64,000 nucleotides of DNA from Cytobacillus purgationiresistens (lineage in GTDB: Bacteria; Bacillota; Bacilli; Bacillales; Cytobacillaceae). The notes under the pieces are model-generated. The model saw nothing but the letters and a program-made list of their open reading frames with translations. It searched no databases and was not told the DNA's origin. The translations under genes and the position numbers were made by a program. Location: the NCBI RefSeq assembly GCF_030813235.1, contig NZ_JAUSUB010000005.1, positions 124,001 to 188,000 on the forward strand, read 5' to 3'. Positions 55,599-63,691 of the stretch are shown in pieces. Numbering within the stretch: the stretch's first letter is position 1; every line of letters starts with the position of its first letter.

Positions 55599-56399
55599 TT
55601 AAATCGAAAGATACGCCCCCATCGCCCCGCTATATTTTCCTTTTTTAAGAAAAATCGCCTCATAGCCTAACATAGTTGTAAACTTATATAGCTTCTCCTG
55701 CAAATTATTATTATTCGACACTGTACTGCCGATAAATAGGATTGAATTAAGCTGATGCTGCGTGGAGATTTGCATGCCTAAAAGGACGATGGTTTCAGCT
55801 AGCATGTTGGTTAAAGCTGCCATTTTGTCAGCATCTGCTGCTTCTTTCGATTCGGTAACCTTTGCAAAATTACTTGCAGTCAATTCCCCATCTATAGGAG
55901 GATTCCCATTTGAATAAAGATCTTTAACCAACAAGTCAATCTGTTCTCTGTTTCCTGAATCTGATAATTCTACAAGCTCTTCGTATGAACTCTTTCCAGT
56001 TAACAACTGCCCAAGACCCATAAAAGTCCCTCCTCCTACTCCACTTCCAAGTACACGGTCGCTCTTACCGTTTTTATTAACGTAAAAAGAGGTTCCTGTT
56101 CCGATATTTATTAGTAAATAGTTCTCCCTTTTAATGTCTTCTTCCCTCATTAAATAGGTCGCACCATTGCAACTTGCAGAAAATTCATCTACAATCTTCG
56201 CATCTGGGAGATATTTTCTTTGTATATCAGCCGCTCTCCCCCCCGTTAATACAAAGGTTGATTCAGATTGCAGGAGCTGTAACCACTGAATAAGATCATT
56301 CACTTTCTGTAGCGGAAAGGATTTATAATGAAAATGGTTCTTTTCCTCGTATACTACTTTTACAAGCGTACCACCCGCATCAATTCCAATCTTATTCAT
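55599..56399 (-). CDS. coaW: Type II pantothenate kinase
   Basis: The 266-residue protein has NKIGIDAGGTLVKVVYEE (phosphate loop), LLINIGTGTSFYVNKNGK and LGSGVGGGTFMGLGQLLTG, as in Staphylococcus and Bacillus CoaW. It carries out the first step of coenzyme A synthesis. ATG 56399 has AAAGGAG upstream and overlaps the YwaF-like gene. Confidence 0.9.
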   Translation of the reverse strand: MNKIGIDAGGTLVKVVYEEKNHFHYKSFPLQKVNDLIQWLQLLQSESTFVLTGGRAADIQRKYLPDAKIVDEFSASCNGATYLMREEDIKRENYLLINIGTGTSFYVNKNGKSDRVLGSGVGGGTFMGLGQLLTGKSSYEELVELSDSGNREQIDLLVKDLYSNGNPPIDGELTASNFAKVTESKEAADADKMAALTNMLAETIVLLGMQISTQHQLNSILFIGSTVSNNNNLQEKLYKFTTMLGYEAIFLKKGKYSGAMGAYLSI

Positions 56400-57117
56400 A
56401 TCCGTCCATCTCCTTTTCACTCTTTCTTGAAAATGGTATCAAAATAAGCCAAAACAACACCAGTGCCACACCTTCTAGGATCAAAATATAAATCGGATAA
56501 GGTCCGAAGTAATCTAAAATGGACCCGTTCACTGGTTTATATGACAAAAACATATAATTGCCTCCAGTCCATTTATTAACAATCATCGCAATGACAGCAA
56601 ATAAGTTTATAGCAAGGATCGCAACAATTAACCCTTTTTTAGTAGGGCGATATTTCATTACAAACACATAGTAGAAACATATCCAAATAATCAGCATATG
56701 TGTAAAAAAGAATTGAAAATAGCGAAAATGAGGAAAACCAAGAAATAATTCAGGTGTGATCATCGCCATTGTAGCCCCTGCGACACCAATATAAAACACA
56801 ACTTGAAATAAAAACCGAGACTCAGTTATGAGCAGTAATAAACATAAAATCAGACTGATTGAGCATAAATGAAGAGGCAGTGCAAATGAGAGATTCCATT
56901 GATCTCCAGTCCAGAGCCACACGTGATAGAAAAACTCAAACAGGAATAATAGAATTAACATCGTTTTTCTCATGACTAAGTGAAACGAATGAAGTATAGA
57001 TTGATAGCGATAAATGAGATAAATACCGATTAAAAACATCGCAATCATGACAGAGTGTGAGATAGAGAAAAGAGAAAAAGGAAATTCCTCATATTGATGA
57101 GCGAAATATTTACTCAT
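56392..57117 (-). CDS. YwaF-like TIGR02206 family membrane protein
   Basis: The 241-residue protein has seven hydrophobic segments and the conserved LPLHLCSISLIL and WTGGNYMFLSYKP segments of the YwaF family. AAAGGA lies 9 nt before the ATG. It is coupled to coaW. Function unknown. Confidence 0.8.
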   Translation of the reverse strand: MSKYFAHQYEEFPFSLFSISHSVMIAMFLIGIYLIYRYQSILHSFHLVMRKTMLILLFLFEFFYHVWLWTGDQWNLSFALPLHLCSISLILCLLLLITESRFLFQVVFYIGVAGATMAMITPELFLGFPHFRYFQFFFTHMLIIWICFYYVFVMKYRPTKKGLIVAILAINLFAVIAMIVNKWTGGNYMFLSYKPVNGSILDYFGPYPIYILILEGVALVLFWLILIPFSRKSEKEMDGYE

Positions 57118-57564
57118 AATTTGATCCTTTCTTTGCTATTTCAATTATTATTGGCTCTTTATAAGTTATATCCCTTTATTCTTAGGCAAAGTATTATGAA
57201 AAAGTTCAAATCAGAATGCAAGATTATCCAATTAAAGATATCCAACCAAATTAACCTGTCAATGAACTACTGCTATCAAATTAAAAAAGAGCCACGTCAC
57301 AACACGAAGCATGGATGATCATTCATTAAAAGCTTATTTCCTGTTTTTAAAGTGCAGGCTTTTGCTACTTGGAAAGCAAATATAGGGACTAAGTTTGGTA
57401 ATAAACGGGGGTAAAACAAGCGAACATCTTACCAGTAGCTAAACGGATAAGGCATGATTGATTTTGAAATAAGAGTTGTACAATGAATAAGAATGATGTA
57501 AAGGTTACTAATCTATCAATAGAAAATGCAAATAAATTGTTGAGGGAATTGGTGAAAAAGCAAT
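57118..57564. other. Interval without a supported gene
   Basis: Scattered short ORFs occur. One (57483-57575, plus) reads MNKNDVKVTNLSIENANKLL, but it lacks a ribosome site and homology. The sequence looks like decayed accessory DNA. Confidence 0.4.
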
Positions 57565-57807
57565 TTAAAGAATAGAAGAACTCGGTTTAATACAGTGGAG
57601 TTCTACTTTTAGGTCAAGTGTACATGACCTTAATTTTTCTGTCCAGATAAGTATAGACTTTCCAGCACCATATCCCATATATGTTGAAAAACCAGGATCG
57701 AACGTTCTTTGTGGTTCTTGGCTTCTTAATGTTTTATTTCGTTTCGCATATGCTAATAAACCCGTTAGAGAACCGATGGTAGCACTTGTAATCAAATCTA
57801 ATACCAT
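57565..57807 (-). CDS. Hypothetical 80-residue protein
   Basis: GAAAGGGTG lies 7 nt before ATG 57807. The first 20 residues are hydrophobic (MVLDLITSATIGSLTGLLAY), followed by a basic stretch and a soluble tail with two Cys. No family recognised. It may be a remnant. Confidence 0.35.
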   Translation of the reverse strand: MVLDLITSATIGSLTGLLAYAKRNKTLRSQEPQRTFDPGFSTYMGYGAGKSILIWTEKLRSCTLDLKVELHCIKPSSSIL

Positions 57808-57843
57808 TGACATCACCCTTTCAAATTTTAAAATTTGGCACAA

Positions 57844-58098
57844 AAAAACAACCAGTGGGTCATAATTATTATTTGCTTATAAAAATAGCAAATAAAGCCA
57901 TCAACCCAAAGATCGTAATTGCAATGCACCACTAATCCAAGTAGGACAGTAAAAATAAGGATATGTATTAATTTCACTATATTGCTAGTTTTTATTCAAT
58001 GAGAATTCATATACTTTAATCTTTTTATTCCAGTGAAATGGTCGCTTTTGCTTTGCTGCTGCTTTTTTATCTATTTTTTGATTTGGTTGGTTTTCAAG
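57844..58098. other. Non-coding interval
   Basis: AT-rich and without a supported gene. It separates the 57565 ORF from the Rap-Phr cassette. Confidence 0.4.
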
Positions 58099-58135
58099 TT
58101 CTTCAGGGTGTGTGGACTTCATACACCCTGAAGAA
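58099..58135 (-). terminator. Hairpin downstream of the Phr-like gene
   Basis: TTCTTCAGGGTGT pairs with ACACCCTGAAGAA across 11 nt. There is no T-run after it on the reverse strand, so termination is plausible but not certain. Confidence 0.5.
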
Positions 58136-58177
58136 TTCCAATTAATAAACAACGTCTGTAAAGGCGTTTAAATATTT

Positions 58178-58501
58178 TTAACCAAAATCCGCTTTACTTT
58201 GCGGTGTTATTTGACCAAAATCTGCTTTACTTCGTGGCGTTATTTGACCAAAATCTGCTTTGCTTCGTGGCGTTATTTGACCAAAATCTGCTTTGCTTCG
58301 CGGCGTTATTTGACCAAAATCTGCTTTGCTTCGCGGCGTTATTTGACCAAAATCTGCTTTGCTTCGCGGCGTTATTTGACCAAAATCTGCTTTACTCGAA
58401 ATACTTGTTTTATTTTCTTCTTCCAGCAGACCTAGTGGAGTAAGAGTACCAATAGCAATCAAATTTGTCATTATAAAAGATTTTAAAATGATTTTTTTCA
58501 T
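58178..58501 (-). CDS. Phr-like pheromone precursor with seven tandem peptide copies
   Basis: The 107-residue precursor has a basic start and a hydrophobic export segment (MKKIILKSFIMTNLIAIGTL), then an acidic linker, then seven copies of SKADFG separated by QITPR (once QITPQ) and ending in SKADFG at the C-terminus. The 33-bp unit repeats nearly perfectly. The ATG overlaps the end of the Rap-like gene by 4 bp, the usual rap-phr layout. SKADFG resembles the SKPDxxG-type peptides of NprX rather than the basic Phr pentapeptides of B. subtilis. Processing would free several identical peptides per precursor. Confidence 0.8.
   Translation of the reverse strand: MKKIILKSFIMTNLIAIGTLTPLGLLEEENKTSISSKADFGQITPRSKADFGQITPRSKADFGQITPRSKADFGQITPRSKADFGQITPRSKADFGQITPQSKADFG
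58182..58396 (-). repeat. Tandem repeat of a 33-bp unit (6.5 copies)
   Basis: The unit begins CCAAAATCTGCTTTGCTTCG on the plus strand at 58182, 58215, 58248, 58281, 58314, 58347 and 58380. Copies differ at only a few bases (TTAC/TTGC, GTGG/GCGG). It is coding (reverse strand) and there are no spacers, so it is not a CRISPR array. Confidence 0.95.
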
Positions 58502-59610
58502 TTGATCTCCTCCATTATTTTTATAATGTTATCCCTTGCCTCGTGAGCTTTTTCAAAAAACAAAGCTTCATTTTGAAAATCATTCCTTTTTTTGAAGAAT
58601 ATAGCCAAGTCTAATGTTAGTTCAGCTACTTCAGACCACAGCCCTTGTTTTTTAAGATCTTCGAGAGATTCTGTTATTTTTTTTAGATTGTATTCTTCGT
58701 ACATAGCGTGAATAAGATTGAATTTGGCGATGTGTTCAATTTCATTATGATTAATAGCTTTTAGATTACCAATTTCATATAACTGTCGCCCTTCTTCTTT
58801 TAGTCCTTTTTTATAAAGTACATAACTTAAATCGAACATGGTTTTTATTCCGATTACAGAGTCATGATGTTCTTGAATTAAAAGAGCCTGCTCAAGTGTT
58901 TCTTGTGCTTTTGAAAGTAAATTTCTTCGTGCATAGTTTAAACCTAAGTTTCTGTAAACTAATCCAGTAGTAAAAGGTTTGTTGTTTTCTTTCGCCATTG
59001 TTAGCGCTTCTTTGTAATGTCTTTCTGATTCTTCATACTGAAATAAATCTAGTTTAATAGCTGCAATGACCATTTTACTTGTGATAGTACGTTCTATATA
59101 TGCAGTATCGTCTTTAAATAATTCGTTAGCTTTTACTGCATGATTTAAGGAGAGGAGGTGTTGGTCTATTCGATAGAAGGCAATAGCTAATTGGTAATGG
59201 AATTCCGCGATTTCTATTTTATCTGGAATCTTATGAAGTTTGTTTTCAGCGATCTTATAGAAATTAATTGCTTTTACATATTTCTTCTCATAGAAGGCGT
59301 ATACTCCAGAAAAGAAGTAAAAGTAATATTGAATCATGTCATCAGTTTTTTTTTCGATGTCTGTTCTCTCTATTGCGTTTAAGATTTCACCTGTTTTTTT
59401 GTATTCTTCTAGCATCATGCTATAACGAGAGTCTACCAGGCTAAAATAAAGTAAAACATCTTGATTTTCTTCCATGTCATCAAACGAATTTTTGATCTCC
59501 TTTCGTAATGTTATTGCTTCTTCAATATTTCTTTTTTTGATTGATATGTACCATGCATTTAAACGGTTTACTACATGTTCATAATCAATCTTTGCCATTT
59601 TTACTGCCAT
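58498..59610 (-). CDS. Rap-family TPR regulator (RRNPP type)
   Basis: The 370-residue protein matches the usual Rap length. It has the N-terminal three-helix bundle (VVNRLNAWYISIKKRNIEEA; MEENQDVLLYF with Gln50 at the site of the catalytic Gln of RapH), followed by several TPR helices (QLAIAFYRIDQHLLSLNHAV, YRNLGLNYARRNLLSKAQET). It has no DNA-binding domain, so it likely acts by dephosphorylating or binding a response regulator. ATG 59610 follows AAAGGAGG by 6 nt. The downstream overlapping gene encodes the presumed inhibitory peptide. Confidence 0.88.
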   Translation of the reverse strand: MAVKMAKIDYEHVVNRLNAWYISIKKRNIEEAITLRKEIKNSFDDMEENQDVLLYFSLVDSRYSMMLEEYKKTGEILNAIERTDIEKKTDDMIQYYFYFFSGVYAFYEKKYVKAINFYKIAENKLHKIPDKIEIAEFHYQLAIAFYRIDQHLLSLNHAVKANELFKDDTAYIERTITSKMVIAAIKLDLFQYEESERHYKEALTMAKENNKPFTTGLVYRNLGLNYARRNLLSKAQETLEQALLIQEHHDSVIGIKTMFDLSYVLYKKGLKEEGRQLYEIGNLKAINHNEIEHIAKFNLIHAMYEEYNLKKITESLEDLKKQGLWSEVAELTLDLAIFFKKRNDFQNEALFFEKAHEARDNIIKIMEEIK

Positions 59611-59883
59611 TTGATCCTCCTTTATAAAATAGTTTTTTCTTTCCGAGGTTATAGACTCCCATATCAAATTGCCAATATGGTTACGATAGTTTAACTTATA
59701 CTTATTATAACAATATTTAGGAATATTCATAGTGTTTTTGAGAAAAAAAGGAATAATCGTATGATAATCGTAAGGTATTTTCGCTAAAAAAATAGGTGTT
59801 TATACCCTTTTTGCTTAAATGTATTTTTTCTATTTATTACCTATTGAACATATATTATAATTCACAATAAGGAGGTGAAATAG

Positions 59884-60012
59884 ATGAAAAAGAAAATTGT
59901 GTTACTATTGTTTGTGTTCTCAGTATTTGCGGTCTCATCAGTATCTGCTGCACCTGATAGAGAACCTATTTGTATTAAAGTTCCAGGCGGACAAGACATT
60001 TGTGAATGGTAA
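59884..60012 (+). CDS. 42-residue secreted peptide with two cysteines
   Basis: ATG 59884 has an ideal ribosome site (AAGGAGGTG, 6-7 nt upstream). The protein starts MKKKIVLLLFVFSVFAVSSV, with a signal peptide cleavable at SVSA-AP, and ends APDREPICIKVPGGQDICEW. The mature part of 20 residues has two Cys nine apart, suited to a disulfide loop. It is divergent from the rap-like gene, 273 bp apart. It may be a bacteriocin, a second signal or a surface peptide. No homologue is recalled. Confidence 0.7.
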   Translation: MKKKIVLLLFVFSVFAVSSVSAAPDREPICIKVPGGQDICEW

Positions 60013-60029
60013 GTTTTATAAAAAATAAA

Positions 60030-60053
60030 AGTTTAGTTCGGAATAACTAAACT
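60030..60053 (+). terminator. Hairpin after the small secreted peptide
   Basis: AGTTTAGTT pairs with AACTAAACT across 6 nt. The T-tract is weak (CTAATATGTTATTTT). Its position supports a monocistronic peptide gene. Confidence 0.55.
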
Positions 60054-60399
60054 CTAATATGTTATTTTACATACTGTAGACAAGCTCTATGAAAAACGGG
60101 TTTGCCCACAGTCTTTTTAAATTGAATAAATACATTTCATAGGGTGTGTTTGGTTAACTGTATAGCTCAGTCTCCTCGATTTTCAAAAGGCTATAGATGA
60201 TTTAGCCTTTACTAGATAATGAAATCCTCTGCAGTTTGCTATGCCTTTTTTATACCCACCCCCTAAAATAAACAATATTTAGATTCTTATCAAACAAACC
60301 TCCTCATTGAAAAATTCTACTACAATAAGGTGCTTTGATTCTTCCTCTAGCACGGTTCCAGATCCCCCTATATATGGGAATCGTTTACCTCTGTTTCGG
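60054..60399. other. Interval without a supported gene
   Basis: No ORF with a ribosome site was found. A small inverted GC-poor region and poly-T tracts are visible. It probably belongs to decayed accessory DNA. Confidence 0.4.
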
Positions 60400-60650
60400 T
60401 TACTTTTTCGCGAATATGGCCCATAGCCTTTTTAAGATTTCTATTTCCTGCTTTAACCAAAGGTTTTCTTTTTGAATCTCGGCCAACTCTTTCGGCGTCA
60501 AGGCTTCTTTCTCTGAACTGATCGAAATCGTTACTTCTTATACACCATACTCGCTACTTAGTTCTTTAACAGATCTGCTAGAATGATACAAATCCACAAT
60601 CGTTTTCTTAAAACCAAGGTTATACTTTTTCCTGCAGGTTTACGTTCCAA
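60400..60650 (-). pseudogene. Decayed IS3-family OrfA
   Basis: Read on the reverse strand, a TTG at 60650 gives LERKPAGK, then a shift, KYNLGFKKTIVDLYHSSRSV, KELSSEYGV followed by a stop, then SSEKEALTPKELAEIQKENL and WLKQEIEILKRLWAIFAKK to a TAA at 60400. This is the helix-turn-helix and leucine-zipper part of an IS3 OrfA, broken by a stop and a deletion. OrfB is absent. Confidence 0.8.
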
Positions 60651-61132
60651 TTTGGACACATCCTCTTAACATTTATAATCACCTTGTTAGAAGCGATAAT
60701 CAAAAATGAAGCTATTAAGATATAGATCCCATAATAATGCAGAATTTCATCTGTCTAGCGTATTGCATGTAGAAGCAATGCAATCCCATAAAGAAAAGAC
60801 AAACTGATCGTTTCCAAATTTTCTTTCTATTCTTCTTATCAAGTGCATGCGATTGTCTTTCTCTTGCTTTTCTTGTCATTATTAAGGATACGAACTGTTT
60901 TAGAACTTTGAGGATTCTTCATTTTTTATTTCTAACCTTTATATTAAAATTCACATCGAATGCGCCTTGGTTACTAAGAAAAGACACAATTTATTCAGAG
61001 ATAAAAATAATTTGACAAACAATTCAAAATAAAACAATAATAGATAGTGTAACTAGAAAATAATGATGTATCAAGAAGAAGGTTAGCCGATAATGGCTAA
61101 CCTTTGATTTGCAATATATTTTAAAATCATAC
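60651..61132. other. Interval without a supported gene
   Basis: A 54-codon reverse ORF (60715-60879) reads MTRKARERQSHALDKKNRKK, then a hydrophobic stretch. It has no ribosome site and looks frame-decayed. A hairpin GGTTAGCC/GGCTAACC at 61081-61102 ends the gene to the right. Otherwise nothing is seen. Confidence 0.4.
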
Positions 61133-61816
61133 CTATTCTTTTCGAAATAGACCGGTAAACCTTAACACAATATTCATGAAATCATCATAGGATGAATCAT
61201 TTTTTTTCCGGCGATTATACCATTTTCTGATGGTTTCTATTAGCCAAAAAGGAACGGATTTTCCATCAACAATATGATAATGCTCCTCATAGGCCTGTTT
61301 CAAATGCTCCCAGCGAAAGTCATTGCCAGATTGGACATACTCGGAAACATCTATCAATTTTGCTCTGCCATTTTGCAGTAAAATGTTCTTCAAATGGATA
61401 TCACGCGGATTCAACCCTTTTTCTCTGACATACACTCTGGCATCTTCTACATCCTTTATCGCTTGTTTAGGTATATGGATTCCTTGCAGCAAACAATCGA
61501 AAAGCGTTTGGCCTGCTTCATAGCTTAAAACAAGGCAATTGTCATAAGAAGCAAAACAAGTAGAAAAGAATGGAGATTGTCCCAATATATTGTAGACTTC
61601 TTCCTCTATTTTTATCTTTGCCTTTTTATCCTCCGCATATAGTTTAAATGCAAAACCAGGAACGTCCAGGGATTGAAAGACTGCTGCGTCTGTCCCTACC
61701 CCAATACATCTAAGCGAGTCATGACTACCACAAATGGTCACAGGCTCATTATTCGAATTGGAAGTGACGTTAATCTGCGAAAGAGGTTCGATTGCAATAT
61801 CCCATTTGTTATTCAT
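61133..61816 (-). CDS. Small Ser/Thr-kinase-like protein (YrzF-like)
   Basis: The 227-residue protein has a nucleotide-binding segment (CIGVGTDAAVFQSLDVPGFA, then FKLYAEDKKAK) and a catalytic-loop-like segment GLNPRDIHLKNILLQNG with the following IDVSEY in place of DFG. This resembles B. subtilis YrzF and other atypical kinases. ATG 61816 follows AAGGGAGA and is preferred over an upstream start at 61837. It is monocistronic. The role is unknown. Confidence 0.75.
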   Translation of the reverse strand: MNNKWDIAIEPLSQINVTSNSNNEPVTICGSHDSLRCIGVGTDAAVFQSLDVPGFAFKLYAEDKKAKIKIEEEVYNILGQSPFFSTCFASYDNCLVLSYEAGQTLFDCLLQGIHIPKQAIKDVEDARVYVREKGLNPRDIHLKNILLQNGRAKLIDVSEYVQSGNDFRWEHLKQAYEEHYHIVDGKSVPFWLIETIRKWYNRRKKNDSSYDDFMNIVLRFTGLFRKE

Positions 61817-62005
61817 CTTTTCTCCCTTCCCTTGCATTCACGGAAGTTGATTAATAAGCTCTTGTATGGTTACTATTTTGCTACTTATGGCAATACAGAT
61901 ACCAATTGCTTATTATGATGAGTATGAATGCAAGACTATACTTATGTCCAGCATTCTGAACTTTTTGCTTTGCATTTTTGACCGTTCGGATGAAGGAAAT
62001 AAAAT

Positions 62006-62047
62006 AAAAAGGAACCCATCATTATTAAAGATAATGGGTTCCTTTTT
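62006..62047. terminator. Bidirectional terminator
   Basis: AAAAAGGAACCCAT pairs perfectly with ATGGGTTCCTTTTT across 14 nt. It serves the sulfur uptake pair on the reverse strand. Confidence 0.85.
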
Positions 62048-62059
62048 ATAACATATCTA

Positions 62060-62284
62060 TTACTTTTTCTTAACAGTGATCGTCCATTCAGCCTCGCCTA
62101 CAGCTTCATAATTCGTTACTGCATGGCCATTCTCCGCTGCCCAACGAGGAATGCTTTCTGTTGCTTGAGTACAATCAAAGTTAATGATCAGCTCTTCGCC
62201 TGACTGAATTTCATCAATCACTTTCTTAGCTTCTACTAAAGGAAAAGGACAAACCTGCCCAACCACTTCTAATGTCTTTGCCAT
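62060..62284 (-). CDS. TusA/SirA-family sulfur carrier (YeeD-like)
   Basis: The 74-residue protein has the catalytic Cys in VGQVCPFPLVEAKKVI (CPxP), the family hallmark. AGGAGGG lies upstream of the ATG. With the YeeE-type permease, 12 bp upstream on the same strand, it matches the TsuA-TsuB thiosulfate uptake pair. Related YedF/YedE pairs are linked to selenium metabolism in selenium-using bacteria, and selB is present in this window. Confidence 0.87.
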   Translation of the reverse strand: MAKTLEVVGQVCPFPLVEAKKVIDEIQSGEELIINFDCTQATESIPRWAAENGHAVTNYEAVGEAEWTITVKKK

Positions 62285-62296
62285 TATAAATCCCTC

Positions 62297-63355
62297 CTAT
62301 GATGTTATCGCGGCTGAAGCCGCATTTGATTTTCCTGGACGAATAAAAACAAAATATGACGCTGTCCATGTTCCAAGAATAATAAAAATTAATGAAACCC
62401 AGCCTTGCCAAGTCATCATCGCCGTCATTACCAGGCCATTTCCAATCGAACAGCCGCCTGCTAAACTTGCACCAAACCCCATCAAATTCCCACCAAGAAA
62501 GCTGTTGATTCCCGTTTTTGTATCCGGCATGCGGAATCGGAATTCTCTGCTCGCTTTCGCAGCAATAAACGAGCCTAAAAAGATGCCGAGCACCAAAAAT
62601 ACTCCCCAATTGATTAATGAAACATCGCCTGTTACCGAGTATTGTAAAATATTCGCTGATGGCGTTGTAATACCTAATCCTGCCATCCTTCCTGTAGCTT
62701 GGCTCAAGGGCCATGCAGAAATAGCAATAACTCCTATTAATACAGCTGTAAAGAATGGATGCCAGCGCTTTTCAAATAACAGATGCCCGAGTCCCTTACG
62801 CTTTGGCTTCAAGGATGGAATGACCACTTTTGGTTTGCGCAGCTCTCTCATCACAATTGCAGCGACTATCACTACCAAAATGGCAATAAACACCCAAACT
62901 GAAATACCAGTCGTCTCTGCGATTGAATTGTTAGGCAGCTGGGTAGCCTGCATTGCCTGATTAACAGGCAGCAAGAACCCTGATTTCATTACCGCACTCA
63001 TAAACATATAACCAAAAAGGGCGATCCAGCTTCCAATTAAACCTTCGCCTGCACGATACCACGTGCCGGTTGCACAACCTCCAGCCAAAACAATACCTAT
63101 TCCAAAAATAAAAGAACCGATAATTACAGCTACCCAAGGAAATGCTCCAGCGGTAAATTGAATCAATCCAGTTTGAATTAAGATATAGACCCCAACACTT
63201 TGTACAGCAATTGCGATTAGAAGCGCGTAAAACATGCGATTATCCTTCGCTATATACATATCACGGAAACCGCCAGTTAGACAGAATCTGCCGCGCTGCA
63301 TGACAAAACCCAGCAACGCCCCGCAAATCAACCCCGTGATCAACATTTGCATCAT
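62297..63355 (-). CDS. YeeE/YedE-family thiosulfate (or selenium) permease
   Basis: The 352-residue membrane protein has two homologous halves with conserved Cys residues in QRGRFCLTG, AGGCATGTWYRAGEG and AGGCSIGNGLVMT. In the structurally known TsuA three such cysteines guide thiosulfate through the pore. ATG 63355 is chosen because GGCGGG lies about 8 nt upstream; in-frame starts at 63361 and 63391 are less well placed. It precedes the TusA-like carrier. Confidence 0.87.
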   Translation of the reverse strand: MMQMLITGLICGALLGFVMQRGRFCLTGGFRDMYIAKDNRMFYALLIAIAVQSVGVYILIQTGLIQFTAGAFPWVAVIIGSFIFGIGIVLAGGCATGTWYRAGEGLIGSWIALFGYMFMSAVMKSGFLLPVNQAMQATQLPNNSIAETTGISVWVFIAILVVIVAAIVMRELRKPKVVIPSLKPKRKGLGHLLFEKRWHPFFTAVLIGVIAISAWPLSQATGRMAGLGITTPSANILQYSVTGDVSLINWGVFLVLGIFLGSFIAAKASREFRFRMPDTKTGINSFLGGNLMGFGASLAGGCSIGNGLVMTAMMTWQGWVSLIFIILGTWTASYFVFIRPGKSNAASAAITS

Positions 63356-63691
63356 TTTCATCCCGCCTTTTGATAAAACATAGTAAACCAATATGATTTA
63401 TATATTATATAACAATTTTATGATCAGCAATAGGTATATTTTAGGATATTTTAACCTTTTTTTGTATGATATTCCTTTATTTAATAATATCGATATCGCT
63501 TTAGAAAGCAACAAACTTGGTCTTAATCTAAGCCAAACACCCGATTGTTTTTTTAAATTCCTCACCCAAATCAGCTTTATACGCGAGGTTGGCTTTCTCA
63601 TTACTATTAGGGATGTTCACATTGATGTTTTATCAGCTTTCGCATACTTTCACTTGTTCTTCATAATATGATTAAAAAAGGGGGAAAGGAT
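63356..63691. other. Intergenic region of divergent genes
   Basis: AT-rich. Short ORFs on both strands lack ribosome sites. It holds the promoters of the permease and of the amine oxidase, which I cannot define. Confidence 0.4.

Noticed and set aside
57094..57318. 74-codon plus-strand ORF
   Set aside because: It overlaps the start and promoter of the YwaF-like gene, lacks a ribosome site and is rich in unusual composition.
57483..57575. 30-codon plus-strand ORF
   Set aside because: No ribosome site, no recognisable family, and it overlaps the end of another ORF.
58182..58396. Regular 33-bp repeats resembling a CRISPR array
   Set aside because: The units are contiguous with no spacers and they encode SKADFGQITPR in one frame, so this is a coding tandem repeat.
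58199..58443. Two open plus-strand frames across the repeat array
   Set aside because: They are antisense by-products of the 33-bp coding repeat and have no ribosome site.
60715..60879. 54-codon reverse ORF with a basic start
   Set aside because: No ribosome site, frame appears decayed and no family is recognised. It is noted only in the interval description.
62226..62714. 162-codon reverse ORF in the permease region
   Set aside because: It is a shadow frame of the YeeE-type permease, whose own frame has the conserved motifs.
63393..63671. 92-codon plus-strand ORF
   Set aside because: AT-rich chance frame in a divergent promoter region with no ribosome site and no family pattern.
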